Of a DNA stretch of 64,000 nt, positions 37,399 to 47,440 are shown piece by piece. Position 1 is the first letter of the stretch. Every line of letters starts with the position of its first letter. The DNA is from Pseudomonas fluorescens. GTDB taxonomy: Bacteria; Pseudomonadota; Gammaproteobacteria; Pseudomonadales; Pseudomonadaceae. The translations under genes were made by a program, and so were the position numbers. Under the pieces are notes generated by a model, which searched no databases, was not told the origin of the DNA, and was given only the letters and a program-made list of their open reading frames with translations. The DNA lies in NCBI RefSeq assembly GCF_902497775.2, contig NZ_OZ024668.1:1387826-1451825 (forward strand), read 5' to 3'.

Positions 37399-38004
37399 AT
37401 GTCCCTTATTCCCGAAATCGAAGCCTTCCTTGGCTGCCGTACCCCTGACGCCTGGGTCCAGGCCGCGCTTGGCGACCAGGAAACCCTGCTGATCGATCAC
37501 AAGAACTGCGAGTTCAAGGCCGCCAGCACCGCGCTGAGCCTGATGGCCAAGTACAACACGCACCTGGACCTGATCAACATGATGTCGCGCCTGGCCCGTG
37601 AAGAGCTGGTACACCATGAGCAGGTGCTGCGCCTGATGAAGCGGCGCAAGATCGCCCTGCGACCGTTGTCGGCCGGGCGCTATGCCTCGGGCCTGCGCCG
37701 GGTGGTGCGCACCCATGAGCCGGTGAAGCTGGTCGACACCCTGGTGGTCGGCGCCTTTATCGAGGCGCGCAGTTGCGAGCGTTTTGCCGCGCTGGTACCG
37801 CATCTGGATGAAGAGCTGGGCAAGTTTTATCACGGCCTGCTCAACAGCGAAGCGCGGCATTACCAGGGTTACCTGAAGCTTGCGCACCAGTACGGGGAAG
37901 CAGCGGATATCGAGCGGGTGGTGGAGACGGTCAGGGCGGTCGAGGCCGAACTGATCAGCAGCCCGGATGAAGAGTTCCGTTTTCATAGTGGCGTGCCGGC
38001 CTGA
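37399..38004 (+). CDS. miaE: MiaE: tRNA-(ms2io6A)-hydroxylase
   Basis: A 201-residue diiron monooxygenase of the ferritin-like fold that hydroxylates the isopentenyl side chain of ms2i6A37 in tRNA. Metal ligands are visible as LAREELVHHEQV in the first half and LLNSEARHYQGY in the second, with FIEARSCERF between. The start MSLIPEIEAF is chosen by family; the longer frame (MPIALPVC) overlaps the promoter region. The ribosome site is weak. It is divergent from the Usp gene. Confidence 0.92.
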   Translation: MSLIPEIEAFLGCRTPDAWVQAALGDQETLLIDHKNCEFKAASTALSLMAKYNTHLDLINMMSRLAREELVHHEQVLRLMKRRKIALRPLSAGRYASGLRRVVRTHEPVKLVDTLVVGAFIEARSCERFAALVPHLDEELGKFYHGLLNSEARHYQGYLKLAHQYGEAADIERVVETVRAVEAELISSPDEEFRFHSGVPA

Positions 38005-38027
38005 TTAATCACTTCTATTGAATGCCT

Positions 38028-38062
38028 GATCGCGGTGCGGCGACCCGACTTGCCCCGCGATT
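38028..38062. repeat. REP palindrome variant
   Basis: GATCGCGG and CCCCGCGATT flank a diverged centre (CGACCCGACTTG). It follows miaE and is the same variant type as at 19550. Confidence 0.65.
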
Positions 38063-38102
38063 GCGTTCTATCGGCCAAATAATAAGCTAGCTAATTAATG
38101 CC

Positions 38103-38153
38103 TTGACGTTAGCTGCCTAGACAGTAACATTGTGTAACTTACTGCCTAAGCAG
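38103..38153 (+). promoter_or_regulatory. Promoter with twin MarR operators
   Basis: TTGACG (38103-38108) and TAACAT (38125-38130) are 16 bases apart. CTGCCTAGACAG lies between the boxes at 38113-38124, and CTGCCTAAGCAG lies downstream at 38142-38153. The two copies are 29 bases apart and each is an imperfect palindrome. Occupation of both would block RNA polymerase. Confidence 0.65.
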
Positions 38154-38165
38154 GTATCTCCGTCC

Positions 38166-38639
38166 ATGCAGCATTACACCCCGGAAAACTTCCAGAACTG
38201 CACCCTCGGCATGCTTCTGGGCCGCACTGCGCTGGTCAAAGACCGCATCATCGACAGCCACATGCAGCCCTACGGCGTGACCGCCGCGCAGTTCAAGGTG
38301 CTGATCATCGTCGCCCAGTACGGCGTCGACACCCCGGCCGAGCTGTGCCGCTACCTGTCGCTGGACAGCGGGTCGATGACGCGCATGCTCGACCGTCTCG
38401 AGCAGAAAGACCTGCTCATTCGCCGCCGTTGCCCCGATGACCGCCGGCAGATTCGCCTGGGGCTGAGCGAGGAGGGCCAGAAACTGGCCGACCGCTTGCC
38501 AGAGATCGGCGCCGCGGCGATGAACGAACTGCTTGGCGTGCTCGACCCCAGCGAACTGGCCACCCTCGAAGCGATTCTGAGCAAGGTGCTGCTGGCCTCC
38601 GGCGACACCCTGGCGGCCATGCGCCTAGGCGCTAAATGA
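38166..38639 (+). CDS. MarR-family regulator of the EmrAB efflux operon
   Basis: A 157-residue winged-helix repressor. It has LGRTALVKDRIIDSHMQPYGVTAAQF in the first helices, the recognition helix region LSLDSGSMTRMLDRLEQKDLL, and the wing RRRCPDDRRQIRLGLSEEG with the conserved DxRxxxLxLT-like pattern. It leads an operon with a membrane-fusion protein and a DHA2 transporter, the EmrR-EmrA-EmrB arrangement. ATG at 38166 is chosen because the longer frame would start in the operator region. The inducer is unknown. Confidence 0.88.
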   Translation: MQHYTPENFQNCTLGMLLGRTALVKDRIIDSHMQPYGVTAAQFKVLIIVAQYGVDTPAELCRYLSLDSGSMTRMLDRLEQKDLLIRRRCPDDRRQIRLGLSEEGQKLADRLPEIGAAAMNELLGVLDPSELATLEAILSKVLLASGDTLAAMRLGAK

Positions 38640-38678
38640 CCGCCAATTTCACCTATTCACTCAGCCAAGGTATTAGCA

Positions 38679-39875
38679 ATGGCCACTACTTCCTCTGCGG
38701 ATGACACCACGCAGGACCTCAACAACCAGCGCAAGCGCAAGACCTGGCTCCTGGGCCTGGCGTTGCTGATCGTCGTCGCCGGCGGCGCGGTCTGGGCCTG
38801 GCATGAGCTCTACGGGCGCTGGAGCGAAGAGACCGACGATGCCTATGTCAACGGCAACGTGGTGGAAATCACCCCGCTGGTCACCGGCACCGTGGTCAGC
38901 ATCGGCGCTGACGATGGCGACCTGGTACACGAAGGCCAGATGCTGCTCGAATTCGACCCCAGCGATGCCGAGGTCGGCTTGCAGGCAGCCGAGGCCAAGC
39001 TGGCGCGTGCGGTGCGCCAGGTGCGCGGCTTGTACAGCAACGTCGATGGCAAGAAGGCCCAGGTGGCCACGCGCCAGGCCGAGCTGAAAAAAGCCCAGGA
39101 GAACTTCAATCGTCGCCAAACCCTGGCCGCCGGTGGGGCGATCTCTAAGGAAGAGCTGTCCCACGCCCGCGACGACCTGTCTTCGGCGCAGGGCGCCTTG
39201 AATGATGCCAAGCAGCAACTCAACACCACAGCGGCGCTGGTCGATGACACCGTGGTGTCCTCGCATCCCGAGGTGATGGCGGCAGCCGCCGAGCTGCGCC
39301 AGGCCTACCTGAACAACGCGCGTACCACCCTGGTGGCGCCAGTCACCGGCTACGTGGCCAAGCGTACTGTGCAACTGGGCCAGCGCCTGCAGCCGGGCAC
39401 CGCGACCATGGCGGTAATCCCGCTGAATCAACTGTGGATCGACGCCAACTTCAAGGAAACCCAGCTGCGCAACATGCGTATCGGCCAGCCAGTAGACATC
39501 GTTGCCGACCTGTACGGCAGTGACGTCAAATACAGCGGCACCATCGACAGCCTCGGCGCCGGTACCGGCAGCGCCTTCGCCCTGCTGCCGGCGCAGAACG
39601 CCACCGGCAACTGGATCAAGATCGTCCAGCGGGTGCCGGTGCGTATTCATATCAACGCCGAACAACTGGCCAAGCACCCGCTGCGCATCGGCCTGTCGAC
39701 CCAGGTCGAAGTCGATTTGCACGACCAGAGTGGCCCGGTCCTGGCCCAGCAGCCGCCGCAGAAGGCCTCGTTCGCCACCCAGGTGTACGACCGGCAACTG
39801 GTCGAGGCCGATCGCCTGATTACCAGGCTGATCCATGACAACAGTGCAGGCTCCAGCAAGACGGCGCAGCGATGA
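38679..39875 (+). CDS. EmrA-like membrane-fusion (HlyD) protein
   Basis: A 398-residue periplasmic adaptor anchored by one N-terminal helix (about 22-44, LLGLALLIVVAGGAVWAW). The lipoyl halves are ETDDAYVNGNVVEITPLVTG and LVAPVTGYVAKRTVQLGQ, with a long coiled coil between them (about 95-200). The C-terminal barrel follows. It bridges the EmrB transporter and an outer-membrane channel that is not encoded here. It overlaps emrB by four bases. Confidence 0.9.
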   Translation: MATTSSADDTTQDLNNQRKRKTWLLGLALLIVVAGGAVWAWHELYGRWSEETDDAYVNGNVVEITPLVTGTVVSIGADDGDLVHEGQMLLEFDPSDAEVGLQAAEAKLARAVRQVRGLYSNVDGKKAQVATRQAELKKAQENFNRRQTLAAGGAISKEELSHARDDLSSAQGALNDAKQQLNTTAALVDDTVVSSHPEVMAAAAELRQAYLNNARTTLVAPVTGYVAKRTVQLGQRLQPGTATMAVIPLNQLWIDANFKETQLRNMRIGQPVDIVADLYGSDVKYSGTIDSLGAGTGSAFALLPAQNATGNWIKIVQRVPVRIHINAEQLAKHPLRIGLSTQVEVDLHDQSGPVLAQQPPQKASFATQVYDRQLVEADRLITRLIHDNSAGSSKTAQR

Positions 39876-41404
39876 GCGGCAATCAGGCTTCCTTTACACC
39901 GCCGAGCCTGTTGCTGACCACCATCGGCCTGTCGCTGGCGACCTTCATGCAGGTGCTCGACACCACCATCGCCAACGTGGCGTTGCCGACTATTTCCGGC
40001 AACCTCGGCGTGAGCTCGGAGCAGGGCACCTGGGTCATCACCTCGTTTGCGGTGAGCAACGCCATTGCCTTGCCGCTGACCGGCTGGCTGAGCCGGCGCT
40101 TCGGCGAGGTCAAGCTGTTCATCTGGGCCACGCTGCTGTTCGTGCTGGCCTCGTTCCTCTGCGGTATCGCCCAGTCGATGCCCGAACTGGTGGGCTTTCG
40201 CGTGCTGCAGGGCATCGTTGCCGGGCCGCTGTACCCGATGACTCAAACCCTGCTGATCGCGGTCTATCCGCCGGCCAAGCGCGGCATGGCCCTGGCGCTA
40301 TTGGCGATGGTCACGGTGGTGGCGCCGATTGCCGGGCCGATTCTCGGTGGCTGGATCACCGACAGCTACAGCTGGCCGTGGATCTTCTTCATCAACGTGC
40401 CGATCGGCCTGTTCGCCGCTGCCGTGGTGCGCCAGCAGATGCGCAGCCGCCCGGTCAGCACCAGCCGCCAGCCGATGGACTACATCGGCCTGCTGAGCCT
40501 GATCATCGGCGTCGGCGCCTTGCAGATCGTGCTGGACAAAGGCAATGACCTAGACTGGTTCGAGTCCAATTTCATCGTCATCGGCAGCCTGATCTCGGTG
40601 GTGTTCCTGGCGGTGTTCATCATCTGGGAGCTGACCGACAAGCACCCGGTGGTCAACCTGCGCCTGTTCGTGCACCGCAACTTTCGCATCGGCACCATCG
40701 TGCTGGTCGGTGGTTATGCCGGGTTCTTCGGCATCAACCTGATCCTGCCGCAGTGGCTGCAGACACAGATGGGCTACACCGCCACCTGGGCGGGCCTGGC
40801 GGTGGCGCCGATCGGCCTGTTGCCGGTGCTGATGTCACCGTTTGTCGGCAAGTACGCGCACAAGTTCGACCTGCGTTTGCTGGCAGGGGTGGCGTTCCTG
40901 GCGATTGGCACCAGCTGCTTCATGCGCGCCGGTTTCACCAACGAAGTCGACTTCCAGCACATCGCCCTGGTGCAGCTGTTCATGGGCATCGGCGTGGCGC
41001 TGTTCTTCATGCCGACCTTGAGCATCCTGCTCTCCGACCTGCCGCCACAGCAGATCGCCGACGGCTCGGGGCTGGCGACTTTCCTGCGCACCCTGGGCGG
41101 CAGTTTTGCCGCATCGCTGACCACCTGGATCTGGATTCGCCGGGCGGACCAGCACCATGCCTACCTCAGCGAGAACATCAGCACCTTTGATCCGGCCACC
41201 CGCGAGGCGTTGAACCAGTTGGGCGGGGCGAGCGGGCAGTCGTATGCGCAGTTGGAACAGATGCTCAACAGTCAGGCATACATGATGTCGACGGTGGATT
41301 ACTTCACCCTGATGGGCTGGATTTTTGCGGGCTTGATACTGCTGGTGTGGCTGGCCAAGCCACCGTTTTCGGCCAAGGCCGGGCCGGCGTCGGCAGGGCA
41401 TTGA
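39872..41404 (+). CDS. EmrB-like DHA2-family MFS multidrug exporter
   Basis: A 510-residue inner-membrane transporter with about 14 helices. Motif C-like and DHA2 features include MQVLDTTIANVALPTI in helix 1, WVITSFAVSNAIALPLTGWLSRRFGEVK with the loop 2-3 motif, and GGWITDSYSWPWIFFINVPIG. It exports hydrophobic compounds together with EmrA by proton antiport. The start codon overlaps the emrA stop (ATGA). The drug specificity cannot be read from the sequence. Confidence 0.92.
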   Translation: MSGNQASFTPPSLLLTTIGLSLATFMQVLDTTIANVALPTISGNLGVSSEQGTWVITSFAVSNAIALPLTGWLSRRFGEVKLFIWATLLFVLASFLCGIAQSMPELVGFRVLQGIVAGPLYPMTQTLLIAVYPPAKRGMALALLAMVTVVAPIAGPILGGWITDSYSWPWIFFINVPIGLFAAAVVRQQMRSRPVSTSRQPMDYIGLLSLIIGVGALQIVLDKGNDLDWFESNFIVIGSLISVVFLAVFIIWELTDKHPVVNLRLFVHRNFRIGTIVLVGGYAGFFGINLILPQWLQTQMGYTATWAGLAVAPIGLLPVLMSPFVGKYAHKFDLRLLAGVAFLAIGTSCFMRAGFTNEVDFQHIALVQLFMGIGVALFFMPTLSILLSDLPPQQIADGSGLATFLRTLGGSFAASLTTWIWIRRADQHHAYLSENISTFDPATREALNQLGGASGQSYAQLEQMLNSQAYMMSTVDYFTLMGWIFAGLILLVWLAKPPFSAKAGPASAGH

Positions 41405-41406
41405 TA

Positions 41407-41436
41407 ATCGCGGGGCAAGTCGGGTCGCCCCGCGAT
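41407..41436. repeat. REP palindrome variant
   Basis: ATCGCGGGGC and GCCCCGCGAT flank AAGTCGGGTC. It lies between the convergent emrB and lpxH genes. Confidence 0.7.
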
Positions 41437-41442
41437 CAGTCT

Positions 41443-42165
41443 TCAGGGAAAAGCAAAAGGCTGCAGTTGAAACCCTTGCTCATCCACCTCCAGCGCCCAG
41501 CCTTGCCGGTCCCAATCCCCCAGCACGATACGCCGCGCCGGTTGATCGCCGACCACCAGCTTGTGAATCGCCGGTCGATGGGTGTGGCCATGCACCAGGG
41601 TGTGTACACCGTATTGTTGCATGATCCGCGGCACTTCCTCGGCGGTCACATCGACAATGTCGTTGGCCTTCATCCGCGTCTGTGCCCGGCTTTCGCTACG
41701 CAGCTTGCGTGCAAGCTTCTGCCGGGTGCTCAGCGGCAAGTGCCGTAGAATCCACAGGCTCAGCGGGTTGCGCAGGTAGCGGCGCATCTTCATGTAGGCC
41801 AGGTCGCGGGTGCACAGGCTGTCGCCGTGCATCAGCAACACCGGCTCACCGCCCATCTCGACCACGCTGGGGTCGGCCAGCAGGGTACAGCCAGCGGCCT
41901 GGCAAAAGGCCTGGCCGAGCAGGAAGTCGCGGTTGCCGTGCATCAAAAAGACCTGCGTGCCGCTGTCGCTCAAGGCGCGCAGGGCCTGGCAGATCGAGGT
42001 CTGGAAGGGCGTCATGGCGTCGTCGCCGATCCAGGCCTCGAAGAAGTCACCGAGGATGTACAGTGCCTCGGCGTGCCGCGCACGACCGTCGAGCAGATCA
42101 ACAAACGCCCGGGTAATGTCCGGGCGTTCTTCTTGCAGGTGCAGATCGGAGATCAGCAGTATCAC
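41443..42165 (-). CDS. lpxH: LpxH: UDP-2,3-diacylglucosamine diphosphatase
   Basis: A 240-residue calcineurin-like phosphoesterase of lipid A synthesis that hydrolyses UDP-2,3-diacylglucosamine to lipid X and UMP at the membrane surface. Metal motifs are SDLHL (D7, H9), [12 protein letters not shown] (D40), HGNRDFLLG (N78) and VHGHTHRPA. The start overlaps the ppiB stop by four bases, so it is second in a ppiB-lpxH operon, the order also known in P. aeruginosa and E. coli. Confidence 0.95.
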   Translation of the reverse strand: MILLISDLHLQEERPDITRAFVDLLDGRARHAEALYILGDFFEAWIGDDAMTPFQTSICQALRALSDSGTQVFLMHGNRDFLLGQAFCQAAGCTLLADPSVVEMGGEPVLLMHGDSLCTRDLAYMKMRRYLRNPLSLWILRHLPLSTRQKLARKLRSESRAQTRMKANDIVDVTAEEVPRIMQQYGVHTLVHGHTHRPAIHKLVVGDQPARRIVLGDWDRQGWALEVDEQGFQLQPFAFP

Positions 42166-42665
42166 TCAATGATCTCGGCTTTCTCGATGATCACGTCGTC
42201 TTTCGGCACGTCCTGGTGACCGGACTTGGAACCGGTGGCAACGGCTTCGATCTTGTCGACGACGTCGGTACCTTCGGTCACTTTGCCGAATACCGCGTAA
42301 CCCCAACCCTGCACGTTCTTGCCGCTGTGGTTGAGGAAGTCGTTGTTCGAGGCATTGATGAAGAACTGTGCAGAAGCCGAATGCGGCTCCATGGTACGGG
42401 CCATGGCGATGCTGTACTTGTCGTTCTTCAGGCCGTTGTCGGCCTCGTTCTGGATGCTGGCACGCTTGTCACGCTTCTCGTTCATGCCTGGCTCGAAACC
42501 GCCGCCCTGGATCATGAAACCCTTGATCACACGGTGGAACACGGTGTTGCTGTAGTGGCCAGCCTTAACGTATTCGATGAAGTTGGCCACGGTGATCGGG
42601 GCTTTCTCGGCGTTCAGTTCGATGACGATGTCGCCGTGGTTGGTGCTCAGTTTGACTTTGGACAT
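42162..42665 (-). CDS. ppiB: PpiB: cytoplasmic peptidyl-prolyl cis-trans isomerase (cyclophilin)
   Basis: A 167-residue cyclophilin without a signal peptide. Family blocks are [38 protein letters not shown] with the catalytic arginine, [17 protein letters not shown] and [18 protein letters not shown]. It catalyses proline isomerisation in the cytosol. The chosen ATG begins MSKVKLSTN; the longer open frame extends into the inverted repeat shared with glnS. It is divergent from glnS. Confidence 0.94.
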   Translation of the reverse strand: MSKVKLSTNHGDIVIELNAEKAPITVANFIEYVKAGHYSNTVFHRVIKGFMIQGGGFEPGMNEKRDKRASIQNEADNGLKNDKYSIAMARTMEPHSASAQFFINASNNDFLNHSGKNVQGWGYAVFGKVTEGTDVVDKIEAVATGSKSGHQDVPKDDVIIEKAEIIE

Positions 42666-42702
42666 GCTTAAAATTCGCTCTGTTCGGGGGTTTTGCGGTG
42701 GT

Positions 42703-42786
42703 GTAGCTTCAAGCTTCAAGTGGCAAGCTGCAAGAAAAAGCGCACCGCGTTCGTCTTGTTGCTTGTTGCTTGTAGCTTGAAGCTGC
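42703..42786. repeat. Inverted repeat of AGCTTGAAGC type between ppiB and glnS
   Basis: The left arm GTAGCTTCAAGCTTCAAG starts at 42703 and the right arm, ending TTGTAGCTTGAAGCTGC at 42786, is its imperfect inverse. Arms are about 32 bases with a 20-base spacer. Within each arm short units (GCTTG, CAAGC) repeat. I recall similar AGCTTGCAGCTTG clusters in Pseudomonas intergenic DNA. Confidence 0.7.
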
Positions 42787-42880
42787 TATTTGACCTGTCG
42801 GCAGCTCGACCGCTTCGGCTATGATAAGCGCTTTGATTCAGTCGGCCTACCCAGGCCGTGCACCCGTATTCAAGGATCCT

Positions 42881-44584
42881 ATGAGCAAGCCCACTGCCGA
42901 CACCGCTCCCAACGCCGCTGCCAAAGGCGCTCCCGCCATCCCTGCGAACTTCCTGCGTCCGATCGTGCAGGCAGACCTGGACTCGGGCAAGCACAGCAGC
43001 ATCGTCACCCGCTTCCCGCCAGAGCCCAACGGTTACCTGCACATCGGCCATGCCAAGTCGATCTGCGTGAACTTCGGCCTGGCCCAGGAATTCGGTGGGG
43101 CCTGTCACCTGCGTTTCGATGACACCAACCCGGCCAAAGAGGACCAGGAGTACATCGACGCGATCCAGAGCGACATCAAGTGGCTGGGCTTCGAGTGGAC
43201 CGGCCCGGTGCGCTACGCTTCGCAATACTTCGACCAGCTGCACGACTGGGCTGTCGACCTGATCAAGGCCGGCAAGGCCTACGTCTGCGACCTGACCCCG
43301 GAGCAGGCCAAGGAATACCGTGGCAACCTGACCACGCCGGGCCAGAACAGCCCGTTCCGCGAGCGTTCGGTTGACGACAACCTCGACCTGTTCGCGCGCA
43401 TGAAAGCCGGCGAGTTCAAGGATGGCGAGCGCGTGCTGCGGGCCAAGATCGACATGGCCTCGCCGAACATGAACCTGCGTGACCCGATCCTCTACCGCAT
43501 CCGTCATGCCCACCATCACCAGACCGGTGACGCCTGGTGCATCTACCCGAACTACGACTTCACCCACGGTCAGTCGGACGCCATCGAAGGCATCACCCAC
43601 TCGATCTGCACCCTGGAGTTCGAAGGCCATCGCCCGCTGTACGAATGGTTCCTCGACAACCTGCCGGTGCCGGCCAAGCCGCGTCAGTACGAGTTCAGCC
43701 GCCTGAACCTGAACTACACCATCACCAGCAAGCGCAAGCTCAAGCAACTGGTCGACGAGCAACACGTCAGCGGCTGGGACGACCCGCGCATGTCGACCCT
43801 GTCGGGCTTCCGTCGTCGTGGCTACACCCCAGCGTCGATCCGCAACTTCTGCGAAATGGTCGGTACCAACCGTTCCGACGGCGTGGTCGACATGTCGATG
43901 CTCGAGTTCAGCATCCGTGACGACCTCGACCGCACCGCACCACGTGCCATGTGCGTGCTGCGCCCGCTGAAAGTGGTCATTACCAACTACCCTGAAGGCC
44001 AGGTCGAGAACCTCGAACTGCCGCGCCACCCGAAAGAAGACATGGGCGTGCGCGCACTGCCATTCGCCCGCGAGATCTACATCGACCGCGACGACTTCAT
44101 GGAAGAGCCGCCAAAGGGCTACAAGCGCCTGGAGCCGGCCGGTGAAGTGCGCCTGCGCGGCAGCTATGTGATCCGCGCCGACGAGGCGATCAAGGACGCT
44201 GACGGCAACATCGTCGAGCTGCGCTGCTCGTACGACCCGGACACCCTGGGCAAGAACCCCGAGGGCCGCAAGGTCAAGGGCGTGATCCACTGGGTGCCGG
44301 CCGACGCCAGCGTCGAATGCGAAGTGCGTCTGTACGACCGCCTGTTCCGCTCGGCCAATCCCGAGAAGACCGACGATGGCGGCAACTTCCTTGACAACAT
44401 CAATCCTGATTCGCTGCAGGTGCTGACCGGTTGTCGTGCGGAACCTTCCCTGGGCCAGGCCCAGCCAGAAGACCGCTTCCAGTTCGAGCGCGAAGGCTAC
44501 TTCTGCGCCGACCTGAAAGACTCCCAGCCGGGTCGCCCGGTGTTCAACCGCACCGTGACCCTGCGCGATTCGTGGGGCAGCTAA
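42881..44584 (+). CDS. glnS: GlnS: glutaminyl-tRNA synthetase
   Basis: A 567-residue class I synthetase. The HIGH motif is in [11 protein letters not shown], preceded by [10 protein letters not shown], and the KMSKS-type loop is in [32 protein letters not shown] and the C-terminal anticodon-binding beta barrels are typical. The start MSKPTADT has AAGGAT upstream; a longer frame begins in the promoter region. It is followed after nine bases by cysS, so the two synthetases form an operon. Confidence 0.96.
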   Translation: MSKPTADTAPNAAAKGAPAIPANFLRPIVQADLDSGKHSSIVTRFPPEPNGYLHIGHAKSICVNFGLAQEFGGACHLRFDDTNPAKEDQEYIDAIQSDIKWLGFEWTGPVRYASQYFDQLHDWAVDLIKAGKAYVCDLTPEQAKEYRGNLTTPGQNSPFRERSVDDNLDLFARMKAGEFKDGERVLRAKIDMASPNMNLRDPILYRIRHAHHHQTGDAWCIYPNYDFTHGQSDAIEGITHSICTLEFEGHRPLYEWFLDNLPVPAKPRQYEFSRLNLNYTITSKRKLKQLVDEQHVSGWDDPRMSTLSGFRRRGYTPASIRNFCEMVGTNRSDGVVDMSMLEFSIRDDLDRTAPRAMCVLRPLKVVITNYPEGQVENLELPRHPKEDMGVRALPFAREIYIDRDDFMEEPPKGYKRLEPAGEVRLRGSYVIRADEAIKDADGNIVELRCSYDPDTLGKNPEGRKVKGVIHWVPADASVECEVRLYDRLFRSANPEKTDDGGNFLDNINPDSLQVLTGCRAEPSLGQAQPEDRFQFEREGYFCADLKDSQPGRPVFNRTVTLRDSWGS

Positions 44585-44593
44585 GGAACTCTC

Positions 44594-45976
44594 GTGCTTA
44601 CCATCTACAACACGCTCAGCAAGACCAAGGAAGTCTTCAAACCGCTTGAAGGCAACAAGGTGCGGATGTACGTCTGCGGCATGACCGTCTACGACTTCTG
44701 CCACCTTGGCCACGGCCGCAGCATGGTCGCCTTCGACCTGGTGACCCGCTGGCTGCGTTACAGCGGCTACGACCTGACCTATGTGCGCAACATCACCGAC
44801 ATCGATGACAAGATCATCAACCGGGCCAACGAGAACGGCGAAACCTTCGACGCCCTGACCGCCCGCATGATCGACGCGATGCACGAAGACGAGCGCCGCC
44901 TGAACATCCTGCCGCCGGACCAGGAGCCGCGTGCCACCGACCATATCGCCGGCATGCACGCGATGATCCAGACCCTGATCGACAAGGGCTATGCCTACGC
45001 GCCGGGCAACGGCGACGTGTACTACCGGGTCGGCAAGTTCGTCGGCTACGGCAAGCTGTCGCGCAAGAAGATCGAAGACCTGCGCATCGGTGCGCGCATC
45101 GAGGTCGACGAAGCCAAGCAGGACCCGCTCGACTTCGTCCTCTGGAAGGGCGTAAAGCCCGGCGAGCCGAGCTGGGAATCGCCATGGGGCCCGGGCCGTC
45201 CGGGCTGGCACATCGAGTGCTCGGTGATGTCAACCTGCTGCCTGGGCGAGAGCTTCGACATCCACGGCGGTGGCAACGACCTGGAGTTCCCGCACCACGA
45301 GAACGAAATTGCCCAGAGCGAGGCCGCTACCGGCAAGCAGTACGCCAATTCGTGGATGCACTGCGGCATGATCCGCATCAATGGCGAGAAGATGTCCAAG
45401 TCCTTGAACAACTTCTTCACCATTCGCGACGTGCTCGACAAGTATCACCCGGAGGTGGTGCGCTACCTGCTGGTGTCGAGCCACTACCGCAGTTCGATCA
45501 ACTACTCCGAAGACAGCCTGCGCGAGTCCAAGGGTGCCCTGGAGCGTTTCTACCACGCCCTGCGCGGCCTGCCGCGGGTGGCAGCGGCAGGTGGCGAGGA
45601 GTATGTCGAGCGCTTCACCGCGGCGATGAACGACGACTTCGGTACCCCTGAAGCCTGCGCCGTGCTGTTCGACCTGGTGCGCGAGATCAACCGCCTGCGC
45701 GAGAGCGATCCACAGGGTGCTGCGGGCCTGGCCGGTCGTCTGCGCGAGCTGGGTGATCTGCTCGGTGTGCTGCAGCTGGAAGCCGATGACTTCCTGCGTG
45801 CCGGTGCCGAAGGCAAGGTCGATGCTGTCGAGGTTGAAGCCTTGATCCAGGCGCGCCTGCAAGCGCGTGCCGACAAGAACTGGGCCGAATCCGACCGCAT
45901 CCGCGACCAGCTGACCGCCATGGGCGTGGTGCTGGAAGACGGCAAGGGCGGCACCACCTGGCGCTTGGCTGACTAA
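44594..45976 (+). CDS. cysS: CysS: cysteinyl-tRNA synthetase
   Basis: A 460-residue class I synthetase. The zinc cysteine and HIGH region read [18 protein letters not shown], the second zinc region is [23 protein letters not shown], and KMSKS is in [11 protein letters not shown]. The start is GTG at 44594, with AAGGAA upstream next to the glnS stop. The C-terminal anticodon domain is complete. A REP pair follows at once. Confidence 0.96.
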   Translation: MLTIYNTLSKTKEVFKPLEGNKVRMYVCGMTVYDFCHLGHGRSMVAFDLVTRWLRYSGYDLTYVRNITDIDDKIINRANENGETFDALTARMIDAMHEDERRLNILPPDQEPRATDHIAGMHAMIQTLIDKGYAYAPGNGDVYYRVGKFVGYGKLSRKKIEDLRIGARIEVDEAKQDPLDFVLWKGVKPGEPSWESPWGPGRPGWHIECSVMSTCCLGESFDIHGGGNDLEFPHHENEIAQSEAATGKQYANSWMHCGMIRINGEKMSKSLNNFFTIRDVLDKYHPEVVRYLLVSSHYRSSINYSEDSLRESKGALERFYHALRGLPRVAAAGGEEYVERFTAAMNDDFGTPEACAVLFDLVREINRLRESDPQGAAGLAGRLRELGDLLGVLQLEADDFLRAGAEGKVDAVEVEALIQARLQARADKNWAESDRIRDQLTAMGVVLEDGKGGTTWRLAD

Positions 45977-45979
45977 GCA

Positions 45980-46045
45980 ATCGCGGGGCAAGCCCGCTCC
46001 CACAGAAGACTGCAATCCTCTGTGGGAGCGGGCTTGCCCCGCGAT
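45980..46045. repeat. Inverted REP pair
   Basis: ATCGCGGGGCAAGCCCGC and GCGGGCTTGCCCCGCGAT enclose CACAGAAGACTGC. It lies between the convergent cysS and sensor-kinase genes. Confidence 0.9.
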
Positions 46046-46051
46046 GAGCCC

Positions 46052-47440
46052 CTAACTGACGACACCCGTCCTGCAGTGCAACACCAGTTTCGCCCCACCC
46101 AGTTCACTCCCCCCGACCTCAAGCTCAACGCCATGCAGGTCAACGATCGCCGCAACGATCGACAGGCCCAGCCCGAACCCCGGGTGGCGCTGGCCTTCCT
46201 CACTGCGATAGAAACGCTTCAACACCGCCCCACGCTCGTCCTCGGGAATCCCCGGGCCGCTGTCGTGCACTTCAATATGCAAACCCGTGGCATCGCTGAT
46301 CGCCCGCATCAGCACCTGGCCCTGGGCCGGGGTGAACTTGATGGCATTGCCCAGCAAGTTGGCCAGCGCCTCGAACAGCAGCTCGCGGTCGCCATGCAGC
46401 GCCGGAAGTTGCTCGGGCATCTCCAGGGTCAGGCCAATCTCGCCGTCTTCGGCCAGCGGCAGGTAGAAGTCATGCAGTTCCTGCAGCAGCCCGTGCGGAT
46501 CAAGCTCGACGAAGCCGGCACGGCGCTGGCGGTCTTCCAGCTCACTGATGCGCAGCAAACCGCGAAAGCGCGCCATCAGCGTGTCGGTCTCGCCAATCGC
46601 CTGCTCCAGCGCTTCGGCCTGCGGCGAGTCATCGCCGGCCTGCTGGCGAATGCGGTAGAGCTGGGCGCGCAGGCGGGTCAGCGGGGTGCGCAGGTCGTGG
46701 GCAATGTTGTCGCACACGCCTTTGACCTCATGCATCAGCCGTTCGATGCGGTCGAGCATGGCGTTGACGATGGCCGCCAGCATGTCCAGTTCGTCGCGCC
46801 GCGCCGACAGCGGCAGGCGCCGGGTGAGGTCGCCGGAGACGATCTGCTCGGCACTGGCCTGGATCGCGCGGATACGTTTGAGCGGCCTGCGCCGCAGCAA
46901 GTACCAGCCGGCGATGCCGGGGATGATGGTCAGCGACAGGCCCCAGAGCAGGGCATGGAGGATGATCCGGGTGACCACGAACAACGAGCCGTTGTCGCGC
47001 ACCAGCAGCAGCCAGCGGCCGTCGCGGACCTTGATCGCTACCGCATCGCAGCTGTCGCGAGGCAGGTGCGGATCGTCGGCGTCCAGGCAGCGGCTCAGTT
47101 CATGGATCTTGCCATCCAGGCCGAGCTCCGGCGGCACTTGGCGGATTTGCCCGCCGAGCGCATTGAACTGGGCGTCGAACAGGCCGTAGGCATCGAAACT
47201 GCGCTCTTCGAAGGCTTGGCTTGCAACCAGCGCGTCATCGAGCTGCTTGCCGCTCATGTGCGCGAACAGGTGCTGGCGCTGCAGCAGGGAGTGGCGGGTG
47301 AGCTTGTTCAGGTAGCCCGACACCTCGAAGTACAGCACCCCCATGAGGATGCTGCTCCAGGCTACGAACAGGAAACTGTACAGCGCCAGCAGGCGGCTGG
47401 TGGACGAGCTCCAGCCCTTAGACGGGTTCGGCAATGGCAT
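46052..47440 (-). CDS. Two-component sensor histidine kinase
   Basis: A 462-residue inner-membrane kinase. Two helices (about 18-38 and 160-180) enclose a periplasmic sensor of about 115 residues with three cysteines. A HAMP segment (RRRPLKRIRAIQASAEQI) follows. HisKA reads VCDNIAHDLRTPLTRL, and the ATPase has LLGNAIKFTPAQG, VHDSGPGIPEDE and GFGLGLSIV. It overlaps the regulator gene by 23 bases. The HDLRTPL type and OmpR partner resemble QseC/CzcS-like systems. The location after cysS recalls P. aeruginosa parS, but I cannot confirm identity. Confidence 0.88.
   Translation of the reverse strand: MPLPNPSKGWSSSTSRLLALYSFLFVAWSSILMGVLYFEVSGYLNKLTRHSLLQRQHLFAHMSGKQLDDALVASQAFEERSFDAYGLFDAQFNALGGQIRQVPPELGLDGKIHELSRCLDADDPHLPRDSCDAVAIKVRDGRWLLLVRDNGSLFVVTRIILHALLWGLSLTIIPGIAGWYLLRRRPLKRIRAIQASAEQIVSGDLTRRLPLSARRDELDMLAAIVNAMLDRIERLMHEVKGVCDNIAHDLRTPLTRLRAQLYRIRQQAGDDSPQAEALEQAIGETDTLMARFRGLLRISELEDRQRRAGFVELDPHGLLQELHDFYLPLAEDGEIGLTLEMPEQLPALHGDRELLFEALANLLGNAIKFTPAQGQVLMRAISDATGLHIEVHDSGPGIPEDERGAVLKRFYRSEEGQRHPGFGLGLSIVAAIVDLHGVELEVGGSELGGAKLVLHCRTGVVS

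Noticed and set aside
42716..45211. An 831-residue minus-strand open frame across glnS and cysS
   Set aside because: It runs antisense to two clear synthetase genes and has no motif.
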